A stretch of DNA of 50,238 nt from Bacteroidaceae bacterium (GTDB lineage: Bacteria > Bacteroidota > Bacteroidia > Bacteroidales > Bacteroidaceae), in the NCBI GenBank assembly GCA_017619335.1, contig JAFZSP010000058.1, positions 1 through 50,238 on the forward strand, in the 5' to 3' direction. Below, piece by piece: positions 42,206-50,030 of this stretch (position 1 is the stretch's first letter; each line of letters starts with the position of its first letter). The notes beneath the pieces were generated by a model, which was given only the letters and a program-made list of their open reading frames with translations, searched no databases and was not told the origin of the DNA. Position numbers and translations under genes: made by a program.

Positions 42206-42222
42206 TGCGGGCAACGCCCGCA
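42206..42222 (+). promoter_or_regulatory. GC-rich hairpin directly upstream of tsf
   Basis: TGCGGGC and GCCCGCA pair perfectly around an AAC loop, ending 8 bases before the tsf ATG. It sits where the ribosome would land, so it may affect translation of tsf, or it may be one more palindromic repeat. Confidence 0.55.
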
Positions 42223-42230
42223 ATACAACA

Positions 42231-43226
42231 ATGGCTGTATCAATTAAAGATATCCAGAAGCTGCGCGAAATGACAGGCGCAGGTCTGGCAGACTGCAAGA
42301 AGGCTCTGGAAGAGAGCAACGGCGAGATCGAACCCGCCATCGAGATTATCCGCAAGAAGGGTCAGGCTGTGGCCGCTAAGCGCAGTGACCGCGAGGCTTC
42401 TGAGGGCTGCGTGCTCGTGAAGGCCGACGGCAACTTTGCTGCCATCATCGCCCTGAAGTGCGAGACCGACTTTGTGGCCAACAACGCCGACTTCGTGAAA
42501 CTCACCCAGGACATCCTGGACGCTGCTGTGGCAGCTCGTTGCAAGACCCTTGACGAAGTCAAGGCTCTGCCCATGGGCAAAGGCACCATCGCCGACGCCG
42601 TCGTGGATCGCAGCGGCATCACTGGTGAGAAGATGGAGCTGGACGGCTACAGCGTCATCGAGGGCGAGTGCATCGCCACATACGACCACCAGCTGAAGCA
42701 CACCCTCTGCACGATGGTGGCTCTGAACAAGTGCGTCGAGGACGCCACCGTTGGCAAGAACGTCGCCATGCAGGTGGCCAGCGCCAATCCCGTGGCTGTT
42801 GACCAGAGTGCTGTTCCCCAGGAGACCATCGACAGCGAGCTTCGCGTGGCCATCGAGAAGACCAAGGAAGAGCAGGTCGCCAAGGCTGTGGAGGCTGCCA
42901 TCCGCAAGGCTGGTGTGAACCCCGCACACGTCGATAGCGATGATCACATTGAGAGCAACATGGCCAAGGGCTGGATTACCCCCGAGCAGGCTCAGATGGT
43001 TCGCGAGATCAAGGTAAAAGTGGCTGCCGAGAAGGCTGCTAACCTGCCCGAGCAGATGGTTCAGAACATCGCTCAGGGTCGCTTGAAGAAGTTCTTCAAG
43101 GAGAACTGCCTGCTGGAGCAGGAGTTCATCTGGGACAAGAACCTCACCGTCGCCCAGTACCTCCAGAGCGTGGATAAGGCTCTCACCGTCACCGCCTTCA
43201 AGCGCTTCACACTGCGCGCAGAATAA
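42231..43226 (+). CDS. tsf: Elongation factor Ts
   Basis: A 331 aa nucleotide-exchange factor for EF-Tu. N-terminal module SIKDIQKLREMTGAGLADCKKALEES is the family signature; the core contains ALKCETDFVANNADF (the TDFV element that contacts EF-Tu). It is longer than the roughly 283 aa E. coli protein, as seen in other Bacteroidales. Last gene of the ribosomal cluster, followed by a terminator. Confidence 0.97.
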   Translation: MAVSIKDIQKLREMTGAGLADCKKALEESNGEIEPAIEIIRKKGQAVAAKRSDREASEGCVLVKADGNFAAIIALKCETDFVANNADFVKLTQDILDAAVAARCKTLDEVKALPMGKGTIADAVVDRSGITGEKMELDGYSVIEGECIATYDHQLKHTLCTMVALNKCVEDATVGKNVAMQVASANPVAVDQSAVPQETIDSELRVAIEKTKEEQVAKAVEAAIRKAGVNPAHVDSDDHIESNMAKGWITPEQAQMVREIKVKVAAEKAANLPEQMVQNIAQGRLKKFFKENCLLEQEFIWDKNLTVAQYLQSVDKALTVTAFKRFTLRAE

Positions 43227-43255
43227 GTTTTCCCTTTTCTGTAATCATAGCTCGA

Positions 43256-43292
43256 GTCCGGCACAGTCTTCTGACTGTTGCTGGACTTTTTT
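43256..43292 (+). terminator. Terminator after tsf
   Basis: GTCCGGCACAGTC pairs with GACTGTTGCTGGAC (one bulge, one G-U) and is followed by TTTTTT. Confidence 0.85.
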
Positions 43293-43411
43293 CGTTACTT
43301 CCGCTGTTGAAAAAGAGCTTACAACGGCGATTCTTCGGGAAAAAAGAAGGTTTTCTTGAGCGGAAATGGATTTTTTCTTTGGAAAAATTGAATGATTCGA
43401 CAGATAATGTG

Positions 43412-43419
43412 TATTTTTG
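43412..43419 (+). promoter_or_regulatory. Promoter -7 box of the surface-protein cluster
   Basis: TATTTTTG followed by CAGC, 32 bp upstream of the ATG at 43452, with ATTG 21 bp upstream of the box. Confidence 0.65.
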
Positions 43420-43451
43420 CAGCACATTATCAACTTATAGACAGCAAAACC

Positions 43452-44003
43452 ATGAGAAAAAGGGTACTTTTCTTCCTCTTCATCACCCTGACAGCTGTGG
43501 GTTTGGCTGCTGGTCAGGAGAATCCCACTCTGCCTGCTGTGCAGGAGGCTGCGGAGTTGCGCGTGCTGAATGTGGAAACCACAGACGGGCAGACCTATCA
43601 TTTTCTCTTGTCCGACCATCAGCCCGTGCTCACCAGCCAAAACGGACAGATGCGGGTAACGTGGCTGGCGAAGGCGGAAGACAGCGAGCGCTCTGTGCTC
43701 ACCTTCCAGCATCAGGATGTGGCGCGTCTGACGTTCTCCGATTACGACCCCACGCCCGTTCGTGATGTCCCGCAGCAGAGGTTCTCGGACGTCTTCTTCG
43801 ACCTCACTTCCCCCAATCGGGTAATAGTACGTGGCCTGAAGGACGGTGAACGCGTGACGGTACACAACTTGGACGGACGCAGTGTTTTGCCTGCTGTCAG
43901 AAGTCTCAACGGACAGGCAATCGTGGATCTCAGCCGCCAGCCCTCTGGCACCTTCCTTATTAATGCCGGGGGCCTCAGAACTTTCAAACTCTTGAAACCA
44001 TGA
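43452..44003 (+). CDS. Small exported protein with sorting-type C-terminal domain
   Basis: A 183 aa protein with signal peptide (residues 1-21). The middle has two strands of the type seen in the next two genes (LRVLNVETTDGQTYHFLL and VLTFQHQDVARLTF). The C-terminal 75 residues (VIVRGLKDGERVTVHNLDGRSVL, then SGTFLINAGGLRTFKLLKP) resemble the type IX secretion sorting domain family, so export across the outer membrane is likely. No function is assigned. The stop overlaps the next ATG by 4 bp. Confidence 0.75.
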   Translation: MRKRVLFFLFITLTAVGLAAGQENPTLPAVQEAAELRVLNVETTDGQTYHFLLSDHQPVLTSQNGQMRVTWLAKAEDSERSVLTFQHQDVARLTFSDYDPTPVRDVPQQRFSDVFFDLTSPNRVIVRGLKDGERVTVHNLDGRSVLPAVRSLNGQAIVDLSRQPSGTFLINAGGLRTFKLLKP

Positions 44004-45634
44004 AACGGCTGGCATTATTCCTCACCTTCACCACTGCTTGCATCTTTGCAGGTGCCCAGCAGTTTGTGGTCATCAAGACGCAGGAGGGACAGGAGGTGAT
44101 TCCTGTGGAGGACATCGAGTGCATCACGCTGGAACAAGATGCTGATTTTCACGCCCGTCTGCTGCCGCGGGCCATTGCTGCCGATGAGCGCACTCAGCTC
44201 TTCGGGCAGGCGCTACAGGTAACGGGGTGGGCTGACTCGCTACTGGATTTTGTCGATGCCGATTATGTCTCTCTGTTGGATAATTTGGACGAGTGGTCAC
44301 ACATCATTTCCGTTTGGCACACTATGTCTATCATGCCAAGATTTCCTCAGGCACGCTTGAAATGTTTTAGCGCCTTTGTGGAAACGGATTCCGTCTTTGC
44401 CGCTCATGGAATTATGGACTTGTCGTCACTTACAGCTTATGCACATCAGGTGTATGATGAAATCTTTCCTTCCGATGCCGTCATCTCCGACCCCACCCAT
44501 CCACACAACGCGCTGAATCGTTTTGTGGCCTACCACTTGTTAAATTTTGGTTGCTCTGATACCACTCTGACTGCCGATCCAGCATACTTCGTCCGTGATG
44601 TGGCAGATGTGTCTGATTGGTACCAGACACTCCTGCCTGAAGGCACGTTAAAAGTCTCTCGTCCCGATGGCACAGAAGCGGGTCTCTATCTGAACCGTCG
44701 CGGTGTTCAAGACAGTCCGGACAAGTATGGAGTAAAAATCCGTGGCGCTAAGATTATCCCTTCCCCATCAGGAATACTCACTCAAAAGGTGTCCAATGGT
44801 GCTTATTTTTATATCGATGACCTTCTCCTTTTCGGAAGACAGACTCAGCAGGAAGTGTTGAATGACCGCTGGACAGTAGATTTTGTCACCTTGTCTCCCG
44901 ATTTTATGAACAATGACACTCGCCTGCAACATCAGTTCGACTGGAATAAGATGGCATACAGCACCATCTTCTTGCCTGGAACTGTTGCCGGTTTTGATTC
45001 TCCCAAGCCTACAGATTTTTGCGTTTCTCCATACTGGTATAACATCAACTATTATGGCGGCGAGAGCATCAGTGTTGGCTCGGTGGACGGTACTCCCATA
45101 GACATTACGGTTACATTGCCTATTCTGCCCCAGGGCGAATGGGAAATCCGATTTGGTTGCGCTGTATCACCTTTTTTAGTGGGATTGAGGTTTTCCATAG
45201 ATGAGACAGGCCTTCAGGATTCCCTGGAGATATCTCAACAGCTGTATAGAAGTCTGGACAGCCTTTATTTCTCATGGATGAAACAGTTAACCCCAGAAGA
45301 AGAAATTGTTTTTAATAAACAGTTGCGCTCAGCTGGATGGATGAGAGGACCTAAGACCTACTCTTTCAGCACCCAACAAAACTCCCAGCCTGTGCGTACA
45401 CCAGAAAACTCCAAGACCCTCTACGATTCCGGTGTAGGAGGCCTACGCAGAATTATCGGAAGAGTTCATTCAGACGGTAAGCGACCCTTTCATCTGCGGA
45501 TTGAATCCTATGAATATGACGAGGTCTATGATGAGAAAGGACATATCAATCAACACATTCGCCCTCATGACCTCGATTTCCTAGAGTTTTGTCCCTCTTG
45601 GATTGTTGATAATGAAGAGATTCCAGAGGAGTGA
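44000..45634 (+). CDS. Exported fasciclin-like surface protein
   Basis: A 544 aa protein with signal peptide (about 1-19). A short module QQFVVIKTQEGQEVIPVEDIECITL follows directly. The region about 60-200 resembles a fasciclin domain (FSAFVETDSVFAAHGI, ALNRFVAYHLLNF), commonly an adhesion domain; assignment is moderate. The remainder is beta-rich and unassigned. It is translationally coupled to the small upstream gene (ATGA). The stop lies 4 bp before a ten-unit heptamer tract. Confidence 0.7.
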   Translation: MKRLALFLTFTTACIFAGAQQFVVIKTQEGQEVIPVEDIECITLEQDADFHARLLPRAIAADERTQLFGQALQVTGWADSLLDFVDADYVSLLDNLDEWSHIISVWHTMSIMPRFPQARLKCFSAFVETDSVFAAHGIMDLSSLTAYAHQVYDEIFPSDAVISDPTHPHNALNRFVAYHLLNFGCSDTTLTADPAYFVRDVADVSDWYQTLLPEGTLKVSRPDGTEAGLYLNRRGVQDSPDKYGVKIRGAKIIPSPSGILTQKVSNGAYFYIDDLLLFGRQTQQEVLNDRWTVDFVTLSPDFMNNDTRLQHQFDWNKMAYSTIFLPGTVAGFDSPKPTDFCVSPYWYNINYYGGESISVGSVDGTPIDITVTLPILPQGEWEIRFGCAVSPFLVGLRFSIDETGLQDSLEISQQLYRSLDSLYFSWMKQLTPEEEIVFNKQLRSAGWMRGPKTYSFSTQQNSQPVRTPENSKTLYDSGVGGLRRIIGRVHSDGKRPFHLRIESYEYDEVYDEKGHINQHIRPHDLDFLEFCPSWIVDNEEIPEE

Positions 45635-45638
45635 GGAG

Positions 45639-45708
45639 GATTCAAGATTCAGGTTTCAAGATTCAGGCTTCAAGATTCAGGTTTCAAGTTTCAGGTTTCA
45701 GGTTTCAA
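45639..45708 (+). repeat. Ten-unit heptamer tract (GATTCAR/GTTTCAR)
   Basis: Ten uninterrupted 7-bp units built from GATTCAA, GATTCAG, GTTTCAA, GTTTCAG and one GCTTCAA fill the gap between two genes and end 3 bp before the ATG at 45712. This is the longest tract in the window. Confidence 0.95.
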
Positions 45709-45711
45709 GAT

Positions 45712-47253
45712 ATGATACGACCAATTTTCCTTCTTATATCGTTCCTTGTCTGCACAGCGGTACAGGCGCAGGATGCTTTTGTCGTGCAGCGCAAGAACGG
45801 CGCAGTACAGCGTTTCCCGCACGGAATCTTCAAGGCCGACATCCACTTCTGGGGCGATGACGGGAATGATGGTAACACTGGACTTTCTGTCACGGACAAC
45901 CATCTGGTCAATGCAGCTGGTGACACATGCCATATTCAAGGCTTTATTATCAAAAACGACACACATGATTGGGCGGTTATCATTTCATGGAACGGAACGG
46001 CTCCCACCACCCGTCCCTATCAACTGTGCATCTCCACCGAGGAAGGGGTGTCTCTTAGCAATTGCGACTCCGTATTTGTGGTTGCCAGAGCCACTTATGG
46101 TGAGATGACTTTCGGAGGTGACCATTATATCATTTTGGGAGACCGGGATGCCTTTGCTAACTTTCAGACTTGGGTCAGCACTTCCTATGGAGCAGAATAC
46201 ATGAACATTGATTGTTCAGATTACCCCCTCCAGCACGGCCAGACCTATTATTATCGCATCGCGGCACACATCCCGTCCCTGCGCAGTGACGGCTCTCACG
46301 ACACACTGACCGTCTATGGTCCCGAGTACTCTTTCCGCATCCCTGACTTGATGGCAGAGAGTGCCTTCGTGCCCGCCGCCATTGCACGAGACGGACTGGT
46401 GTATCCCACAGCAGAAGCTTGGGACGCCTTCTTGGCTGCGGTTTCTGCGGAAGCTGATGCAGCGCTCTCAGAAGACGATGCATCTGACCCTTACGGGGCT
46501 CCCGTCACCTATGCGCTGCCAGACGCTGAAACGTGCGGGAAGATGTGGGTCAAATGGTTAGAGACGCCAGAGGGGCAGGCACAGGACTTCTCCGCTGCCT
46601 CCGATTATCAGTTTGACGACGGCACCATCCATTTCATCGCCGAGATTCCCGCAGCCTTCCACCAGTGGGCACGCAGTCGAGAGCTGGTCCTCACGTCGAT
46701 AGAGGACATCCTGCCCGTGGACATCAGCGTACTGAACCAGCAGAAGCCGCAGTGTGAATGGAGCCTCGTCACCACAGAGCGCGAAGACTGGCCGCTCACC
46801 AGCCGCACCTACATCAAGGCCTGCCCCATTACCTATGAAGGCACGTCCAACACCAACGCTGTCATTGATTTCGACACCCGCAGCCTCCTGCCAGGAGTGC
46901 GATACCGCCTCACTGTCACCTTCGCCCCTGAAGGAGAACTGCCTGAGACAGAGGAAAATGCCTGGCACTACACTCCCACCCGATTGCAGATGGGCTTCCA
47001 TCAGGGCGGGCAGTCATCAACCTTTACGGTCTTCAAGAACCCCGCAGACGCTACCAACTATTTCCTGCAGTCCGGCACAGAGCCCACCGTCATCACGTTC
47101 CCCGAGCCCTTCCTCTCCCTCGGCAACCGTGTCCTGCGCATCCTGTCTGCCGTGCGTCCCCCAGACCTCAACATCCAGAAACAAATCAATGTTCTCCGAG
47201 TGGCGGAAGTGCGCCTCACTCCCGTACTTTTACCCACAAAAAATACTGAATAA
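45712..47253 (+). CDS. Exported protein of unknown function
   Basis: A 513 aa protein with signal peptide (about 1-19, ending VQAQ). It opens with DAFVVQRKNGAVQRFPHGIFKADIHFW, the same kind of short module as the preceding gene. Later segments alternate beta strands in a fibronectin-like manner (GQTYYYRIAAHIPSLRS, PGVRYRLTVTFAPEGELPE), which suggests Ig-like or Fn3-like repeats. No catalytic motif seen. The frame runs upstream through the heptamer tract to 45631, but the start at 45712 gives the signal peptide. The M13 peptidase follows after 22 bp. Confidence 0.72.
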   Translation: MIRPIFLLISFLVCTAVQAQDAFVVQRKNGAVQRFPHGIFKADIHFWGDDGNDGNTGLSVTDNHLVNAAGDTCHIQGFIIKNDTHDWAVIISWNGTAPTTRPYQLCISTEEGVSLSNCDSVFVVARATYGEMTFGGDHYIILGDRDAFANFQTWVSTSYGAEYMNIDCSDYPLQHGQTYYYRIAAHIPSLRSDGSHDTLTVYGPEYSFRIPDLMAESAFVPAAIARDGLVYPTAEAWDAFLAAVSAEADAALSEDDASDPYGAPVTYALPDAETCGKMWVKWLETPEGQAQDFSAASDYQFDDGTIHFIAEIPAAFHQWARSRELVLTSIEDILPVDISVLNQQKPQCEWSLVTTEREDWPLTSRTYIKACPITYEGTSNTNAVIDFDTRSLLPGVRYRLTVTFAPEGELPETEENAWHYTPTRLQMGFHQGGQSSTFTVFKNPADATNYFLQSGTEPTVITFPEPFLSLGNRVLRILSAVRPPDLNIQKQINVLRVAEVRLTPVLLPTKNTE

Positions 47254-47275
47254 TGCTGATAATTCACATAAAATC

Positions 47276-49312
47276 ATGAAAAAGAATCTATTGTTTTGGA
47301 TGCTTCTGTTGCCGATGGCACTGGGCATCGTCTCGTGTACCGATGTAACAGACAACCCCGCTCCTGTGGTGGTAGATGACAAACCGTTCCCCTACGACAC
47401 GGAGATAGACCCGAGTGTGCGCCCAGGCGACAACTTCTACGAGTATGCCCTGGGAAAATGGCTCCACAGCAGCGACCCTTCTCCGTCCATCTGGAAGCAG
47501 ATAGAAGACCGTAACAACGTGCTGGTGGATGAGATGGTGACCAACAGCAGTGCTCCTCTGATGGAGATGCTTCGCCGTCAGGCTGACGAGGTGCTGCTGA
47601 ACGACAGTCGCTGTTACGACGTGCTGTCCCAACGTCTTCAGATGCTGGAGCAAGTGACCACAGGCGAGGAGCTGTTTGAAGCCTTCGGCGCACTGCAGAA
47701 TTTGGGTTACAGCACCCTGTTCCGCCTGATTCCCATGTCATTTTATTGTAGGGAATGTGTCAACGCCTTTGTCACCGGCGGCATCACGGAGGATATGACA
47801 GCAGCTTTCAGGAAACCCAATAAATCGCAGTTAGACAGCCTTGTGAACGTCTATTGCGGGTATCTCGCCGGCTTCGGCTTCTCCCCAGAGCGCATCGCAC
47901 AAATCGAGGAGAATGCCATCAGCATCGAAACGATGGAGATGGGTGCCTACGTCAGGAGCCTTGAGACGCTGCACCGCCCCCTGAAAGCGAAGCGTAGGAT
48001 GCCCGGAATGAAGCGTATGGTTTCAGAAGATGAAAATGGAGACGATGACGAATATGATGACGAAGAATACAGCGACAAGTGGTTGGATGTCTTAGATCAA
48101 ATGGGGATCTCTGAAGATGACATCTGGGAAGATCGCGTCGTATTTTGTAATGAGGAGATCATTGATTTGTTATTTTTGTTTGCAGGAGCTCACGACGACC
48201 CAGAGGCTTTGGCAACCTTCCGTGACTACATGATTTACAACGTGATAGCACAGGACGCCCCCTTCGTACCCAGCATCAATCCTCTGGTGAAGCGCACAGA
48301 TATGCTGAAACGTGCCATTCAGTATAACAAGTATTATATGTACCGCCTGCTGACCGAGTACAACGGTTATGACAACATCTACAAGCAGCAGTGCCAGGAC
48401 ATCATGGAATCCATGCGCCAGCTGTTCATCCATCGTTTAGAAAGCCTGGATTGGATGAGTGACGCCACCAGAGCCGAAGCCCGTCAGAAGGCCGAAGCCC
48501 TGGATTTCTACATCGGTTATCCGGATCAATGGAACGACGCTCTGACGCCTCAGATTGACGGAGACTTCCTGCTGGCGAGCGTCACCCAGCTGCGCCAGAA
48601 TGCCGTGGAGGTGACCAAGAGCCTGCAAGGAACGGCTCTCAAGGACGTTGCTTGGGAGTTGTGGGCCAGCACAGCCGGCTTCACCTCGGACAACGCCTTC
48701 TTCGAATATACTGCCAACAGCCTTGTCATCCTGCCTCCCTGGATTATGAAGCCCCGTTTTGACAACGACCTGAGCGAGTCCACGCTCTACGCCGTCTCCG
48801 TCGCCTTCGCACACGAGTTCTCTCACGGCTTTGACAACACAGGCTCCTATTATGATGCCATTGGCGATTATCGCGAATGGTGGACTCCTGCCGACAGGCA
48901 AGCGTTCAGGGAGAAGCAGCAGGCCTTGATAGCGCTCTACAACCAGTTGGAGGACTATCCCGGACAACCCGTCAACGGCCAGAAGACGCTGTCGGAAAAC
49001 ATGTCAGACTACGGCGGCACGGTGCTGACCCTGGAACTCTACAAGCAGCGGCTGACGGAGCAGGGCTTCAAGGGGGCTCAGTTTGACGAGCAAATCAAGA
49101 AGTTCTTCCTCGCCTACGCTCAGCTGTGGAAAAACGAACGGGAACGGGATCTCAGCGAGCTGATGCGGCTCCATGAGGTGGACTCACACACTGCCTGCCA
49201 CAACCGCGTGAACGGTGTTCTACGTCTCCTGGACGACTGGTACAGCCTCTATGATGTCAAGGAAACAGACCTTCTCTACGTCAAACCCGAAGACAGAGTC
49301 AGAATCTGGTAA
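47276..49312 (+). CDS. M13-family metallopeptidase lipoprotein (neprilysin/PepO type)
   Basis: A 678 aa zinc peptidase with lipobox GIVSC (Cys21). It starts with the typical DTEIDPSVRPGDNFYEYALGKW block. The zinc site is HEFSH (His513, Glu514, His517) with the third ligand Glu574 in ENMSDYGG, and the substrate-binding segment reads NAFFEYTANSLVILPPW, a variant of NAYYxP. An acidic insert rich in Glu, Asp and Tyr lies near residues 250-265 and is absent from the E. coli-like layout as I know it. It is likely anchored at the outer membrane or in the periplasm and cleaves short peptides. Last gene of the cluster. Confidence 0.9.
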   Translation: MKKNLLFWMLLLPMALGIVSCTDVTDNPAPVVVDDKPFPYDTEIDPSVRPGDNFYEYALGKWLHSSDPSPSIWKQIEDRNNVLVDEMVTNSSAPLMEMLRRQADEVLLNDSRCYDVLSQRLQMLEQVTTGEELFEAFGALQNLGYSTLFRLIPMSFYCRECVNAFVTGGITEDMTAAFRKPNKSQLDSLVNVYCGYLAGFGFSPERIAQIEENAISIETMEMGAYVRSLETLHRPLKAKRRMPGMKRMVSEDENGDDDEYDDEEYSDKWLDVLDQMGISEDDIWEDRVVFCNEEIIDLLFLFAGAHDDPEALATFRDYMIYNVIAQDAPFVPSINPLVKRTDMLKRAIQYNKYYMYRLLTEYNGYDNIYKQQCQDIMESMRQLFIHRLESLDWMSDATRAEARQKAEALDFYIGYPDQWNDALTPQIDGDFLLASVTQLRQNAVEVTKSLQGTALKDVAWELWASTAGFTSDNAFFEYTANSLVILPPWIMKPRFDNDLSESTLYAVSVAFAHEFSHGFDNTGSYYDAIGDYREWWTPADRQAFREKQQALIALYNQLEDYPGQPVNGQKTLSENMSDYGGTVLTLELYKQRLTEQGFKGAQFDEQIKKFFLAYAQLWKNERERDLSELMRLHEVDSHTACHNRVNGVLRLLDDWYSLYDVKETDLLYVKPEDRVRIW

Positions 49313-49385
49313 AAACCATCAATAGACCACACAGCAATGGGTGGGATGATATTCCATCGATGGCAGCAGGCTCGCCGGTAACCCC

Positions 49386-49413
49386 ACATCTGACATCTGA
49401 CACCTGACATCTG
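49386..49413. repeat. Heptamer tract ACATCTG x4 (left arm)
   Basis: Four 7-bp units, one with ACACCTG. It is the inverted partner of the CAGATGT tract at 49643-49663. Confidence 0.9.
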
Positions 49414-49431
49414 ACATTTCTGTTTTCTATT

Positions 49432-49500
49432 ACTCAAGTTTCGCAAGTAATGCCGTAGGCATTTGATTACAGTGTGTTGGCATACTTGCGAAACTTGAGT
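49432..49500. repeat. 18-bp perfect inverted repeat with AATGCC/GGCATT core
   Basis: ACTCAAGTTTCGCAAGTA (49432-49449) and its exact complement (49483-49500) flank 33 bp whose left part holds the palindrome AATGCCGTAGGCATT (49449-49463). About 30 bp of the left arm and core recurs, inverted, at 50203-50232. It lies 119 bp after the M13 stop and could fold as a strong RNA hairpin. Confidence 0.9.
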
Positions 49501-49543
49501 CTATTATTTAAAACGCTCTATGTGGAAAAGATGGTGATTAATG

Positions 49544-49599
49544 TTTACATTATATTATATAATAATATATATATATATTATTATATAATATAATGTAAA
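49544..49599. repeat. Perfect 56-bp A+T palindrome
   Basis: Both 28-base halves are exact complements, without spacer or mismatch; the outer ends are TTTACATTA and TAATGTAAA and the centre is alternating TA. The flanking bases (49543 and 49600) do not pair. Confidence 0.95.
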
Positions 49600-49642
49600 A
49601 GTCAGATGACAATTTATTTTTCACGTCGATTATCCGCAATGT

Positions 49643-49663
49643 CAGATGTCAGATGTCAGATGT
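49643..49663. repeat. Heptamer tract CAGATGT x3 (right arm)
   Basis: Three perfect units, reverse complement of ACATCTG at 49386-49413. The two arms bound about 230 bp containing both large palindromes. Confidence 0.9.
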
Positions 49664-49694
49664 CAGGACGTGCTTGCGTCTCAGTTTTTTGTCG

Positions 49695-49702
49695 TACCTT
49701 TG
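49695..49702 (+). promoter_or_regulatory. Orphan promoter -7 box
   Basis: TACCTTTG followed by CATCGCG looks like a normal -7 box, but only an 11-codon frame (49711-49746) and repeats follow. Confidence 0.45.
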
Positions 49703-49764
49703 CATCGCGAATGAGGGAAGTCTCAGGCCGACGCGAATACCGGTAACGCACGACGCCACTGGAC

Positions 49765-49852
49765 GCAAACGCAGAAGCGAACAGAGGCAAACGCAGAAGC
49801 GAACAGACGCAAACGGAGAAGCGAACAGAGGCAACCGCCGATGCGACCAGCA
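49765..49852. repeat. Four tandem 22-bp units
   Basis: Three close units of GCAAACGCAGAAGCGAACAG plus two bases and a diverged fourth. The period of 22 and the GCGTTTGC core (on the complement) recall the element at 131-248 and 24572-24667. Confidence 0.88.
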
Positions 49853-49911
49853 GACAAGCCCTTTGCGGACAGACGAAGTTGCCAATTCGTCCACCGCAAG
49901 ACCGCGAAGCG

Positions 49912-49986
49912 GTAGCCCCAGAGGGGCGAGATAGGGGTAGCCCCAGAAGGGCGAGATAGGGGTAGCCCCAGAGGGGCTTAACAAAG
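49912..49986. repeat. Tandem 25-bp units with GCCCC-AGA-GGGGC hairpins
   Basis: Two full 25-bp units and a partial third, each starting GTAGCCCCAGA. Each can form a small GC hairpin. A related TGCCCC-TAT-GGGGCA palindrome is at 24766-24780. Confidence 0.88.
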
Positions 49987-49990
49987 GTAG

Positions 49991-50010
49991 CCAGCCGTTT
50001 CAACGGCTGG
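49991..50010. repeat. Palindromic module CCAGCC-N8-GGCTGG
   Basis: Full 20 bp palindrome CCAGCCGTTTCAACGGCTGG with a 2-base non-paired centre at most. Confidence 0.85.
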
Positions 50011-50030
50011 TATGCAATGACGGGGAAAAC

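Noticed and set aside
46754..47275. Extension of the M13 peptidase frame upstream over the preceding gene
   Set aside because: It is out of frame with a well-formed gene and Pro/Ser-rich; the start at 47276 provides the lipoprotein signal.
49765..49986. Possible CRISPR array
   Set aside because: Units of 22 and 25 bp are directly adjacent with no unique spacers, and no cas gene is present.
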